Counted from the stretch's first letter, positions 38,048-48,334 are shown. The stretch: DNA of 64,000 nucleotides from Leifsonia sp. PS1209 (GCF_012317045.1 NZ_CP051154.1:1674001-1738000), one strand, 5' to 3'. The notes: generated by a model not told the origin, from the letters alone. A program made the numbers and translations.

Positions 38048-38119
38048 TGGGGTATGGTGTAATTGGCAACACGGCGGTTTCTGGTACCGTTGTTCTTGGT
38101 TCGAGTCCAGGTACCCCAG
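38048..38119 (+). tRNA. tRNA-Gln (anticodon CTG)
   Basis: A full cloverleaf folds: acceptor TGGGGTA with TACCCCA and discriminator G, D-stem GTGT/ACAC, anticodon stem GCGGT/ACCGT with loop TTCTGGT (anticodon CTG, reads CAG) and T-stem CTTGG/CCAGG with loop TTCGAGT. The 3' CCA is not encoded. It is followed directly by a terminator. Confidence 0.95.
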
Positions 38120-38124
38120 CAGTG

Positions 38125-38150
38125 AAAACCCCCGGTCGCCCGGGGGTTTT
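38125..38150 (+). terminator. rho-independent terminator after tRNA-Gln
   Basis: AAAACCCCCGG (38125-38135) pairs perfectly with CCGGGGGTTTT (38140-38150) around a 4-nt loop; the T-run forms the end. A classic A-GC-T terminator that could also act on transcripts from the right. Confidence 0.9.
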
Positions 38151-38206
38151 CTTGTTGGTGCGGTGAGGTTCGGCGCGGCGAGGCCCGGCGCGGAGCGCCG
38201 CGGCGC

Positions 38207-41200
38207 TCACCCCCGGCCGGGCCTGCGCCTCCTGCGCGTCGCGAGCAGGACCGCGCCGGCTAGCACCGCCGCGAGGGCGAGGGACGTCAGGCCACCGCTG
38301 ATGTCCGCGCCGGTGGTTGCGAGGCGGCTAGCGGAGGCGCCGGAGGGCGCTGAGGGCGCGCCTGGCGCGTTGACGGGCGGCAGTGGCGTCAGCGGCGGCA
38401 CAGGGGGCGCCAGCGGCGGAACCGGCGGCGTGGGCGGAACCGGCGGCGTGGGCGGCGCCGGCGGAACCGGCGGCACCGGCGGCGCCACGATCGCCGGCCC
38501 CACCACGCCCTGGTCGATATCGCTGCGGTGCTCGCCCGCCCCCAGCGCGATGGTCCCAGTGACGCCCGTGGCCGGGTCGCCGTCCGAGTCGAGCGCGGGG
38601 TCCCCGCCCGCTCCCTGCGTCGCGAACGTCTGCCCGGCGCCCAGGCTGGCGGGGGAGAAGGTGACCGTATAACTGCCCGGTCGCAGGTGGTCGAAGACAT
38701 AGTGGCCGAGGGCGTCCGTGCTCGTGGTCGCCGAGACCGGCGCGCCCGTGATGTCGGTGCCGCTCAGGGTGACCGCGAAGCCGTCGACGCCGGGCTCGCC
38801 CGCATCCTGGAGGCCGTTCGCGTTCGCATCCAGCCAGACCGTGTCTCCGATCGAGCCGAACTGCTGCTCGCCGAAGTCGTAGTGGATCGCCGCGTCTCCT
38901 GCAGTCAGGGTCACACCGGTCACGGTGTCCGTGCCCGACGTGCCACCGTGGCTCCCGACGAACGACGACGGGGTGGTGGAGGTGAACCCGTCCGGCTGGG
39001 TCTGGGTGACCGCGTACGTTCCGGGGATGAGGCCGACAAAACCGGCAACGGGGGCCGTCGCGGGACGCGCGCAGTCCGGCCGGTCGGCGTACACCGTCTC
39101 ACCTGCGGCGAACGCGTAGTACCCGGAGGCGTTGGTGCACGCGTACAGGGTGACGGCGGCGCCGCGCTCGTCGGTGCCGGTGAGCGTGATGAGGACGCCG
39201 GGCAGTCCGGAGTCCGGCGCGCTGAGCGCGTCGTCGTAGTCCGTGTCGACGAAGACGGTCCCCGCGAGGGATGCCCGGCTGAGGAACGCCGCGTTGGCCT
39301 GCGCCTGGGCGTCGCCGTCGCTGACCGCATCCGGCGACTGGAACAACCGGACGCTGTTCGGGGCGCTCGAATACCCGCCGAGCGGCGCCGTCGCGGTGTA
39401 CGTGATCGTGAACGACGAGTGCGCGGGCATCGTGAACGGTCCAGCGGTGATCCCGTCGGCGGCCGAGGTGAGCGGTGCCGGACAGCTCGCGCCGACGACG
39501 CCGTCCGTCGCGCGCGGCGACGGGGAGCAGGTCACGGCGCCGAACCCCGTCGGGTTGTCGGCGCGCAGGGTCGCATCCAGCGGGTCGGCGAGGGAGGCCG
39601 TGCGGCTCTGGTCGGAGTAGTTCGTGAAAACCGACGTGTACACGATGGTCTCGCCTGCGTACGCGACCGTCGGGTCGACCGTCTTGGTCACCGACAGGCC
39701 GGCGCTGCCAGGGCGGGGCCCGACGGTCGCCCTGTCGATCACGGTCGGCCACTTCAGCGGGTCGTCGTCGGATGCTCCGAACATCGCCCGGTTGGTGAGG
39801 TCGCCGGACGGAGTGCGCGGGAGTGCCATGGTCACCGTGAAGGTCACCGACGATCCCGCGGACATGGTGGCTGCACCGTCGCCGGGCGTGGACCAGGATG
39901 CGTCGAAGAGTGCGGCGAACGACGGGTCGGCGTCCTGCCCGACCGGCGAGGTCGCGCCGTCGACGCCCTGACGGGACCCGGGGTGCACGGTGTAGTCCGG
40001 GCAGGACGCTCCCGCGCCTGCCACGCAGGTCACCGTCGTGTGAGCGAGGTCGACCTCCGCCAGGGACAGCTCGGCCGCGCTCGTGAAGGCGTCCCGCAGG
40101 CGAGGAACCTCGAGTCCCGAGGTGGACGTGTTGGTCGCCGTGATCGTGAAGGTCGCGTCCCCGTCGGTGTCGAAGTACGGAGAGGTCGCGGTCTTCACCA
40201 CGCTCAGCGAGGTGGTGCAGGTGGGATGGTCGACCGAGAACTCGACGAAGTCCGAGTTGTTGCCGTACGGGTCCCGGTCGACGAGGTCGGGGGCGATCCC
40301 GGTCGGGACGCTGACGAAGTTATTGCCGGCGATGGCAGCGCTCTGCGGGCTGCACTGCGCGAACTCTGGCTTGATCAGCGGGGCGCGGTACGGCACCGTG
40401 AGGCGGATCTCGCCGCCGACCGGCATCGCGGCGGGGTCGCCTGCCGGTGTCGAGATGTCGTAGTGCAGCAGCTCGGTGTCGGTCATCCTGGTGGTCGGGT
40501 CGAACCAGAAGTCCGGGTTCCCGTCCGTCTCCGGGGGAGCGGTCGGGCAGGCGGCGCCGTTGGCGACAGACTGGCAGGTGATCTTGTCGGCGACGATGCC
40601 TGTCCCGCTCGTCCCCGTTGCCGGCTGGTACATCGGGTTGAAGCCGATGCTGGCCTGGTCGTCGATGGTGTACTCGGTGAGGTCGGTGCTGTCGACCGTG
40701 TTGTTGGTCACGTCGAGCAGGAAGTAGACCAGCTGCCCGGGACGCAACGCCCCGGCGGGGGTCGTGGCTGCGGCATCGAGGAACGGCCCGGTCTTCACCA
40801 CGCCCAGGTCGTATGGACGAGACGCGCAGTCCCGACCCTGCAGTGCGTCGGAGCGCACGACGCGGCCGTTGTTTCCCTGAAACGTGCCGAACACGTCGTC
40901 GTCCCCGGTCGAATGGGCGTCAGTTCCCGCGTCCGTCCAGACGAGGGTGCGGAACGCCACCGTCGCCGGGCGGCACAGCATCGCGTCGTCGATGTTCTGA
41001 TACGTGCCGTGATAGGTGACGGTCAGAGTGCCGCCGGCGGGGACGCTGACAGAGCCGCTCCGGATGCGTTCGCTCTCCGGCGTCGCGCCGGTTCCGTCGA
41101 CCGCCCAGGATGCTGGACAGCTGGCCCCGCCGGTCGCGGTGCAGGTGATCGCGGCCAGGTCGAAGGTGGAGGCCGCGCCGGAGAGCCGGGCGGGTGCCTC

Positions 41201-42418
41201 CGCCTGGAGGTACGCGTCGGTGATGCCGTCCGGCCCGGCGTTGGAGTACGTGGCCGTGTACGCGAACGGTCCGCCCGGCGCCCACGCTCCGGCCGCGGGG
41301 ACGGCGTCCGCCGCGTCGGTGCGCAGGTCGAAGTTCCGGCAGGCGGGCGGCGTCCACGTCGTCTCGGCGTGGGCGGTGTTGTCCGCGACAGAGCCGTCGG
41401 TCTCCGCCGGGACACCCGCGAGCGTGTCGACGTCGAACGGCCAGGTCACCGGCGCACTGCCGCAGCCCGGGGTTCCCCGCGTGTACGTGACGCGCAGGAC
41501 GATGCTGCGACCGGGCTGGAGACCGGACACCTGCGCGCCGCCTCCCGCTGTCGTGGCGGCGATCGGGCCACCGCCGACCCCGGTCACGGCCGAGCAGTCG
41601 CCGGTGGACGCCGCCTGGTCGCAGCTGACGCCCGAGAACGCCGGATCGCCCGGGCTCGCGGGGGCAGCCGCCGCGACCGGGATGCCGGAGGACCACTGCG
41701 CGGTGAGCAGGTCGAAGGTTTGCGAGCCGGTGTTGGTGATGGTCACGTCCGCGACCAGGCCGGCCGGGTCGTGGTCGTCGAGGGTGACGGCGACGCCGTG
41801 CGCGAAGCCCGCGAGCGTGTACTGGTAGGTGAGGTCGGCGGTGTTCGTGCGCGGGGCGAGGTCGCCGAGCGGCGAGGAGACCTCGATGGACGCGCGCGCC
41901 GACTGCGTGCTGGTCGCGATGTGCTGTGCGGTGGCGGTGAAGGTCAGCTTCCCGCCCTGGGGCACCGCGAGCCCGGTGGCGCTGACGGCCCCGGTGGCTG
42001 TGGCGAAGGTCCACCGCCCGGTCGGGCAGACGGCGCCGCCGGTGGCCGTGCAGTGGATGCCCGCCGTCCACCAGTCGACCGGCTTCCCGGAGGCGTCTGT
42101 GCCGTCGAACGTCGGAACGATCAGCGTGACGTCGCCGTCGGTGAGCGGCACGGCGACGGAGTTCTCCACGGTGAACGTGAACGTCGAGGTGTCGTGCCAC
42201 CCCACGGTGGTGCGGTCGGTCGCGATGTTCACCACAGCATCCGGGGCTGCCGTCGCGGCGAGGGCGGCGGGCGCCCAGCCGGCGACGACGAGCAGCGCAG
42301 CGGTGGCGGTGGCGGTCAGCGCGCGGGCCGCGAGGCGGGGGAGGCGCGCGTGGCGGCGGTGGCGGTGGTGGATAGGCGTGCCGGCGCTGGCGCGATGGCG
42401 AGGAGGTACGGAGGGCAT
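38207..42418 (-). CDS. large secreted DUF11/SdrD-B surface protein with LAxTG sorting signal
   Basis: A 1403-residue wall protein. The N-terminus has a basic, His-rich start and a hydrophobic h-region (ALTATATAALLVVAGWAPAA) with cleavage likely after APAALA at about residue 54. Several DUF11-like beta domains follow (repeated GxxFTxTxTATNTS-type strands, each with a disulfide-like Cys pair). Two SdrD B-like domains start near residues 1050 (AGTVFVDTDYDDALSAPDSG) and 1190 (GDTVWLDANANGLQDAGEPG) with calcium-loop-like Asp/Asn. A Pro-rich stalk, then RLATTGADISGG, a hydrophobic helix and an RRRRRPGRG tail form a sortase signal of the LAxTG type used by sortase E. No sortase gene lies in this window. 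GTG at 42445 is an alternative start. Confidence 0.9.
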   Translation of the reverse strand: MPSVPPRHRASAGTPIHHRHRRHARLPRLAARALTATATAALLVVAGWAPAALAATAAPDAVVNIATDRTTVGWHDTSTFTFTVENSVAVPLTDGDVTLIVPTFDGTDASGKPVDWWTAGIHCTATGGAVCPTGRWTFATATGAVSATGLAVPQGGKLTFTATAQHIATSTQSARASIEVSSPLGDLAPRTNTADLTYQYTLAGFAHGVAVTLDDHDPAGLVADVTITNTGSQTFDLLTAQWSSGIPVAAAAPASPGDPAFSGVSCDQAASTGDCSAVTGVGGGPIAATTAGGGAQVSGLQPGRSIVLRVTYTRGTPGCGSAPVTWPFDVDTLAGVPAETDGSVADNTAHAETTWTPPACRNFDLRTDAADAVPAAGAWAPGGPFAYTATYSNAGPDGITDAYLQAEAPARLSGAASTFDLAAITCTATGGASCPASWAVDGTGATPESERIRSGSVSVPAGGTLTVTYHGTYQNIDDAMLCRPATVAFRTLVWTDAGTDAHSTGDDDVFGTFQGNNGRVVRSDALQGRDCASRPYDLGVVKTGPFLDAAATTPAGALRPGQLVYFLLDVTNNTVDSTDLTEYTIDDQASIGFNPMYQPATGTSGTGIVADKITCQSVANGAACPTAPPETDGNPDFWFDPTTRMTDTELLHYDISTPAGDPAAMPVGGEIRLTVPYRAPLIKPEFAQCSPQSAAIAGNNFVSVPTGIAPDLVDRDPYGNNSDFVEFSVDHPTCTTSLSVVKTATSPYFDTDGDATFTITATNTSTSGLEVPRLRDAFTSAAELSLAEVDLAHTTVTCVAGAGASCPDYTVHPGSRQGVDGATSPVGQDADPSFAALFDASWSTPGDGAATMSAGSSVTFTVTMALPRTPSGDLTNRAMFGASDDDPLKWPTVIDRATVGPRPGSAGLSVTKTVDPTVAYAGETIVYTSVFTNYSDQSRTASLADPLDATLRADNPTGFGAVTCSPSPRATDGVVGASCPAPLTSAADGITAGPFTMPAHSSFTITYTATAPLGGYSSAPNSVRLFQSPDAVSDGDAQAQANAAFLSRASLAGTVFVDTDYDDALSAPDSGLPGVLITLTGTDERGAAVTLYACTNASGYYAFAAGETVYADRPDCARPATAPVAGFVGLIPGTYAVTQTQPDGFTSTTPSSFVGSHGGTSGTDTVTGVTLTAGDAAIHYDFGEQQFGSIGDTVWLDANANGLQDAGEPGVDGFAVTLSGTDITGAPVSATTSTDALGHYVFDHLRPGSYTVTFSPASLGAGQTFATQGAGGDPALDSDGDPATGVTGTIALGAGEHRSDIDQGVVGPAIVAPPVPPVPPAPPTPPVPPTPPVPPLAPPVPPLTPLPPVNAPGAPSAPSGASASRLATTGADISGGLTSLALAAVLAGAVLLATRRRRRPGRG
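38390..38490. repeat. GC-rich minisatellite encoding a Pro-rich stalk
   Basis: Within the 3' part of the surface protein gene, units like GGCGGAACCGGCGGCGTG recur in tandem with small changes; on the coding strand they give PPVPPAPPTPPVPPTPPVPP-type repeats. Such units often change in copy number between strains. Confidence 0.7.
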
Positions 42419-42441
42419 GACGATGGAGCTTTCCCGGGTGT

Positions 42442-42458
42442 GCACGGGGATCCCGTGC
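42442..42458. promoter_or_regulatory. inverted repeat upstream of the surface protein gene
   Basis: GCACGGG (42442-42448) and CCCGTGC (42452-42458) with a GAT centre form a perfect 17-bp inverted repeat, 24 bp before the ATG at 42418. It could be an operator or a hairpin in the 5' leader. It includes the alternative GTG start region. Confidence 0.4.
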
Positions 42459-42598
42459 GGAAGATGCGGCTACGGCCCACGTCGGGTTGGGGCCGATGTC
42501 CACGGATATTGCTCGCAAGGTTAGGCGGCGGGAAAAGGCCGCGACTATCCCGTGTGGGACGCATCCTGTCCACAATCGGCCACGAGGGCCCAGCCGGG

Positions 42599-43525
42599 TC
42601 AGCCCAGGTGGTCGAGGTAACGCAGGATGATGCCCTCGCGGAGCGCCCACGGGCAGACTTCGAGCTCATCCACGCCGAAGGCGCGCATCGTCTCGCGGAG
42701 GACGACGCCGCCCGCGACGATCTGGAACGTGCGGTCCGCGGTGATCCCGGGCAGCGCCGTGCGTGCATCGGCCGGCAGCTGCGCGAGGCGCGGCACCCAG
42801 TCGGACAGCTCCGACCGCTTCAGCAGGCTGCGCTCGGTTCCGCCGGGGCCAGGCGCCGTCGACCCGGCGAGGCGGGCCAGGGAACGGATGGTCTTGGAGG
42901 TGCCGACCACGTGGCTCCCGGATGCGCGGGAGCCGAATTGCGCAACCGCATTCTGCAGGACCGCGCGGGCGTGCATCCGGAGCGCGTCGACCTGGGATGC
43001 GGTGGGCGGGTCGTCGTGGAGGAACCCGATGGTGCTGCGGCCGGCGCCGAGCGGGACGGACACCGCGATGTCCGGGTACTCGTCGCGGCCGGAGGCGATC
43101 TCCAGCGAACCGCCGCCGATGTCGAACAGCAGCAGGTCGCCGGCCGACCAGCCCGACCAGCGGCGCACAGCGAGGAAGGTCAGCTTCGCCTCGTCCTCGC
43201 CGGACAGCACCTGCAGGTCGACGCCGGTCTCCGCGGTGATGCGCGCGAGCAGCTCAGGGCCGTTGCTGGCCTCGCGGATGGCGGACGTGGCGAACGGCAG
43301 CAGTTCCTCGATGCCCTCCTGCTCCGCCACCCGCATCGCAGACGCGATGGCGTCCAGGATGGCCTGGCAGCCCTCGTCGCTGATCGCGCCGTCCGCGGTG
43401 ATGTAGCGCATCAGCCGCAGCACGGACTTGTGGGTGGCGGCCGGGATGGGGCGGGCGCCGGGGTGAGCATCGACGACGAGAAGGTGGATGGTGTTCGAAC
43501 CGACGTCGAGAACTCCGAGGCGCAT
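42599..43525 (-). CDS. Ppx/GppA family phosphatase
   Basis: A 308-residue protein of the ASKHA fold, hydrolysing polyphosphate ends or pppGpp. Phosphate loops: LGVLDVGSNTIHLLVVDAHP at the N-terminus and LLFDIGGGSLEIASGRDEYP in the middle; LPFATSAIREASNGPELL and LSGEDEAKLTFLAV are family motifs, and HVVGTSKTIRSLARL is in the second lobe. The short form (about 310 residues, no C-terminal HD domain) is the actinobacterial Ppx1 type. The ATG at 43525 is preceded by two tandem copies of a 15-bp unit containing TACTGT. Confidence 0.9.
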   Translation of the reverse strand: MRLGVLDVGSNTIHLLVVDAHPGARPIPAATHKSVLRLMRYITADGAISDEGCQAILDAIASAMRVAEQEGIEELLPFATSAIREASNGPELLARITAETGVDLQVLSGEDEAKLTFLAVRRWSGWSAGDLLLFDIGGGSLEIASGRDEYPDIAVSVPLGAGRSTIGFLHDDPPTASQVDALRMHARAVLQNAVAQFGSRASGSHVVGTSKTIRSLARLAGSTAPGPGGTERSLLKRSELSDWVPRLAQLPADARTALPGITADRTFQIVAGGVVLRETMRAFGVDELEVCPWALREGIILRYLDHLG

Positions 43526-43528
43526 AGT

Positions 43529-43558
43529 CAGACAGTACTGGCTCAGACAGTACTGGCT
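43529..43558. repeat. two tandem 15-bp repeats carrying duplicate -10 boxes
   Basis: CAGACAGTACTGGCT occurs twice head to tail (43529-43543 and 43544-43558) in the short gap before ppx. On the minus strand each copy supplies TACTGT; the proximal one is 6 nt from the ppx ATG. Confidence 0.8.
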
Positions 43559-43755
43559 CAGCGCCCCTGCCTGTGACGCACCCAGAACCCGATCAGCACG
43601 CCGCCGCCGATCGCCACGAGTACGCCGATCCCGCGCACGATCCACTGGGTCTGGCCGGTCGCGGCGTCGAAGATCAGCGGCGCGCCGAGACCGACGGCGA
43701 CGAGGAGGATGCCGCCGATCAAGAACCAGGGGGAACCGTTCGTGCGCTCGACCAT
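43558..43755 (-). CDS. small two-span membrane protein
   Basis: A 65-residue protein with two hydrophobic stretches (PWFLIGGILLVAVGLGAPLIF and WIVRGIGVLVAIGGGVLIGF) and a basic C-terminal end (WVRHRQGR). I do not recognise the family. The start ATG at 43755 has GAGCATGG context; an upstream GTG in the same frame is less plausible. It precedes ppx on the same strand, with 32 bp between, filled by the tandem repeat. Confidence 0.55.
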   Translation of the reverse strand: MVERTNGSPWFLIGGILLVAVGLGAPLIFDAATGQTQWIVRGIGVLVAIGGGVLIGFWVRHRQGR

Positions 43756-43777
43756 GCTCACGAGGATACCGGTGCGG

Positions 43778-44284
43778 TCACCGCGCGCGGGGCCACCCGT
43801 CGTCGAAGGGGGCGGAGAGGGCTGGATCGACCTTCTCCGGTGTGGGCTGCTGGGTCTCGAGTCGCTTGAGGCGGCGTCCGGAGGTGACGTACAGCACAGT
43901 GAGGACGAGGAACTCGATCGCCCCGGCAACAGCGCTCGCCGTGGCGGTCTCCGTTAGCGGGTGGCGGCTGTTCCCGACGAACAGGCTGAGCGAGGTCATG
44001 ACGGTGAGGAAGCCGAACAGGATCCCCAGGCGGCGGCTCAGTTTCGCCCTCGCGGTCATCCGCCACCAGGGCCGGGGAGGATCGCGCAGCTCGTCCGCTC
44101 CGCGGAAGATCCGCGCGCCGACCAGATAGAGCGCGAGGTCGGCGACGGTGGAGAAGACCACCCACGCCAGCGAGTTGCCGGTGGTCGCGATGATCGCCCG
44201 CACCCCGAGCCCGACGACGCACCACCCGACGACCGCATAGGCCCACTTGCCCCGCACCGTCGTGATCCTGAGCGGCTTCCGCAT
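43778..44284 (-). CDS. hypothetical membrane protein, four predicted spans
   Basis: A 168-residue protein. Hydrophobic segments are AYAVVGWCVVGLGVRAIIAT, AWVVFSTVADLALYLVGARI, LGILFGFLTVMTSLSLFVGN and ASAVAGAIEFLVLTVLYVTS, then a basic, Pro-containing tail (RRLKRLETQQPTPEKVDP). GGGAGG sits 5 nt before the ATG at 44284, which is why I prefer it over GTG 44290. No known domain recognised. It lies between the double phosphatase gene and the small two-span protein, all on the minus strand. Confidence 0.65.
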   Translation of the reverse strand: MRKPLRITTVRGKWAYAVVGWCVVGLGVRAIIATTGNSLAWVVFSTVADLALYLVGARIFRGADELRDPPRPWWRMTARAKLSRRLGILFGFLTVMTSLSLFVGNSRHPLTETATASAVAGAIEFLVLTVLYVTSGRRLKRLETQQPTPEKVDPALSAPFDDGWPRAR

Positions 44285-44339
44285 CCGCACCTCCCTTGCC
44301 GGAGTCAGCGTACTGGACGCCGACCCCGGCAGGGGCGAT

Positions 44340-46019
44340 CTACGGCAGGTAGTACGTCGGGTTCGGCAGCTTCACCGCGCGGTCGGCCGAGCCGCCGATC
44401 AGGTCGCTGAACTGGTCGCCGTAGTTGGCGACGATGTCGTACTTGCCGCCGGCGGCAGACTCGACGTGGGCCCTGGTCTGCGACTTGTACTCGATCGTCG
44501 TGCACTTGGCCGTGGCGCAGGTGATGTACGACGGCTGTTGGGAGGCGCCGACGCCCGTCCACTTGGTGTAGTAGTTCTGCGGGGTGAAGCCGGTGTATCC
44601 GACCTTGGCGAGGTTGCCGAGGGTGGCGACCTTCTGGTCGTCGTTGCGTCCGGTGAGGCCGATCAGCGTGCATCCGGACTTCTGGGCGACCGCGGCGAGC
44701 GTGGTCATCGACGGGGTGGCGGGGAAGCGCTGGTCCTGCACCCAGACGTCCTGCTCGGCCGGGTTGAAGGTGAAGTGCATGTCCGCCACCTCCATGTCGT
44801 ACGTCCACAGGGTGGTGTCGTCGGCGTCGAGGACGATGGCGGGGTTCTTGTGCAGCTTCTTCTCCACGAAGCAGGTCGCGGCGAGCACCGGCAGCTGCCG
44901 GAGCACCAGGCTGCGCATCTCGCGGATGTACGGGGAGTCCGTCTTGTTCGCGATGCCCGTGCCCGGGTCGCCGTAGTAGGTGGCGATCGTGGACTTCACC
45001 GAGTCGATGTTCGGGATGCCCTCACCGCCCTGGGTCGCGCCGCTCGTGCCGTCCGGCGCCATCGTGAAGTGGGTGCGCGGCGACAGGGCCGGCTCGCTCA
45101 CGCCGGGGAGGTCGGGGGAGGGCAGGTAGTACGTGGGGTTCGGCAGCTTCAGCGCGCGCGTGGCGTATCCGCCCTGCAGGTCGGACCACTGGTCGCCCAC
45201 GTTGAGGTCGATCGTGTATCCGAGATCCTGGATGTGCTTCCTGGTGAGCGCCTTGTACTCGACCGTGGTGCACTTCGCCGTGGCGCAGGTGATGTACGAC
45301 GGCTGCTGGGAGGCGCCGACGCCGGTCCACTTGGTGTAGAAGTTCTCCGCGGTGAACGGCGTGTATCCGACCTTGGACAGGTTGCCGAGGGTGGCGGCCT
45401 TCTGGTCGTCGTTGCGGCCGGTGAGGCCGAAGACGCTGAAGCCGATGGCCGCGGCCTTGTTCACGAAGGCGACCATCGCCGGGGTGGCGGGGAAGCGCTG
45501 GTCCTGCACCCACACGTTCTGTTCGGCCGGGTTGAAGGTGAAGTGCATGTCCGCCACCTCCATGTCGTACGTCCACAGGGTGGTGTCGTCGGCGTCGAAG
45601 ACGATCGCGGGCTTCTCGCCCCTGGCCTTTGCCGCCGCGTACTCGGCCTGCAGCTTCGCCGTCTCGCCGGCCACGATCGCCGACATCTCGCTGATGTACG
45701 GCGACGCCGTCTTGTTCGAGATGCCGGTGCCGGGGTCGCCGTAGTAGGTGGCGATGGTCTTCTTGACCGAGTCGATGTTCGGGATGCCCTCCCCGCCCTG
45801 CGTCGCACCGCTCGTGCCGTCCGGCGCCATCGTGAAGGAGGTGCGCGGCGCGAGCTGCTGCCCGTGGCCGTTTCCGTGCCCCGGTCCCGGGTCCCAGGCG
45901 GACGCGGCGGACACGTCGACCACGCCGAAGCCGACGACGATGGCCAGCACGCCCGCTGCCCCGGCGGCGAGGCGGGTGCGGCGCGGATGGGCGGTTCTCT
46001 CGGTGGACCTGAGCAACAT
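44340..46019 (-). CDS. secreted protein with two tandem HAD acid phosphatase domains
   Basis: A 559-residue exported protein. Arg-rich N-terminus and h-region GAAGVLAIVVGFGVVDVSAA give a signal peptide with cleavage likely after SAASA. Two copies of a class B/plant-type acid phosphatase (HAD) domain follow, each starting APDGTSGATQGGEGIPNIDS and having the nucleophile motif DADDTTLWTYDMEVADMHF, LTGRNDDQK (motif II) and GDQW/FSDL (motif III). The two units are offset by 768 bp and long parts are nearly identical in DNA, so the duplication is recent or kept alike by gene conversion. Both retain catalytic Asps. Function: probably release of phosphate from extracellular organic phosphates (inference). 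Confidence 0.88.
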   Translation of the reverse strand: MLLRSTERTAHPRRTRLAAGAAGVLAIVVGFGVVDVSAASAWDPGPGHGNGHGQQLAPRTSFTMAPDGTSGATQGGEGIPNIDSVKKTIATYYGDPGTGISNKTASPYISEMSAIVAGETAKLQAEYAAAKARGEKPAIVFDADDTTLWTYDMEVADMHFTFNPAEQNVWVQDQRFPATPAMVAFVNKAAAIGFSVFGLTGRNDDQKAATLGNLSKVGYTPFTAENFYTKWTGVGASQQPSYITCATAKCTTVEYKALTRKHIQDLGYTIDLNVGDQWSDLQGGYATRALKLPNPTYYLPSPDLPGVSEPALSPRTHFTMAPDGTSGATQGGEGIPNIDSVKSTIATYYGDPGTGIANKTDSPYIREMRSLVLRQLPVLAATCFVEKKLHKNPAIVLDADDTTLWTYDMEVADMHFTFNPAEQDVWVQDQRFPATPSMTTLAAVAQKSGCTLIGLTGRNDDQKVATLGNLAKVGYTGFTPQNYYTKWTGVGASQQPSYITCATAKCTTIEYKSQTRAHVESAAGGKYDIVANYGDQFSDLIGGSADRAVKLPNPTYYLP

Positions 46020-46195
46020 TGCAGACACCAATCGATCAAGGGGGTCCACCCCCGAACGGGGGTCTGGGAGCACACTAGCCGGATGCGGTCTGACGCGCCA
46101 GACGCGCTCGGCCGGCCCGCGCGAATGAGCGCATGTCCCGTGGCTCCCGAGGCCGGGCCTTGTCTGCTGGAACGCGGGTGGCCTAGCATCTCGCC

Positions 46196-46522
46196 ATGAC
46201 CGACGCATCGCCGACCGTGGCCTTCGACCTGCTCACCACCCGCCTGCTCGACGACCCGGACGACGACGTCGTCGCGACGGAGAAGGGCCTGAACGTCCAC
46301 GGGAAGCTGTTCGCGTTCCTCGACGGGGACGCCCTGGTGGTCGATCTGCCCGCCGCGAGGGCGCTCGACCTGGTGGACCGCGGGATCGCCTCACCCGCAT
46401 CCGGAGGGGTGGTGGATGCGCGCGGCTCGTGGGTTGCGATCGGCGACGTGGAGGACTGGCAGGAGCTCGCCTCCGAGGCGCACCAGTTCGTCGGGGAACC
46501 GCCGGTCGGCCGCGACTCCTGA
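46196..46522 (+). CDS. hypothetical protein, weakly TfoX-N-like
   Basis: A 108-residue cytoplasmic protein. The middle, VATEKGLNVHGKLFAFLDGDALVVDLPAARALDLVDRG, has the strand pattern of TfoX N-terminal or MmcQ/YjbR-like proteins, but the family residues are not clear enough for a firm call. The C-terminus (WVAIGDVEDWQELASEAHQF) fits the same fold. TAGCAT lies 6 nt before the ATG with no Shine-Dalgarno, so the message is probably leaderless. It sits alone between the double phosphatase gene and sufS. Confidence 0.65.
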   Translation: MTDASPTVAFDLLTTRLLDDPDDDVVATEKGLNVHGKLFAFLDGDALVVDLPAARALDLVDRGIASPASGGVVDARGSWVAIGDVEDWQELASEAHQFVGEPPVGRDS

Positions 46523-46561
46523 CGGGCGGAGTCTGCGCATCCGGGAATGCCGTAACCCTCG

Positions 46562-46574
46562 ACTGCATTGCAGT
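46562..46574. promoter_or_regulatory. 13-bp perfect palindrome upstream of sufS
   Basis: ACTGCATTGCAGT is a perfect palindrome with a single central base, flanked by CCTC and GAGG that extend the symmetry. It lies 24 bp before the sufS ATG, next to the ribosome site region GAGGAAGTAAGG. Candidate operator for an Fe-S or sulfur regulator; none is encoded nearby. Confidence 0.45.
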
Positions 46575-46586
46575 TTGAGGAAGTAA

Positions 46587-48319
<1,733 letters not shown>

Positions 48320-48334
48320 AGACAGCAGCGGCCG

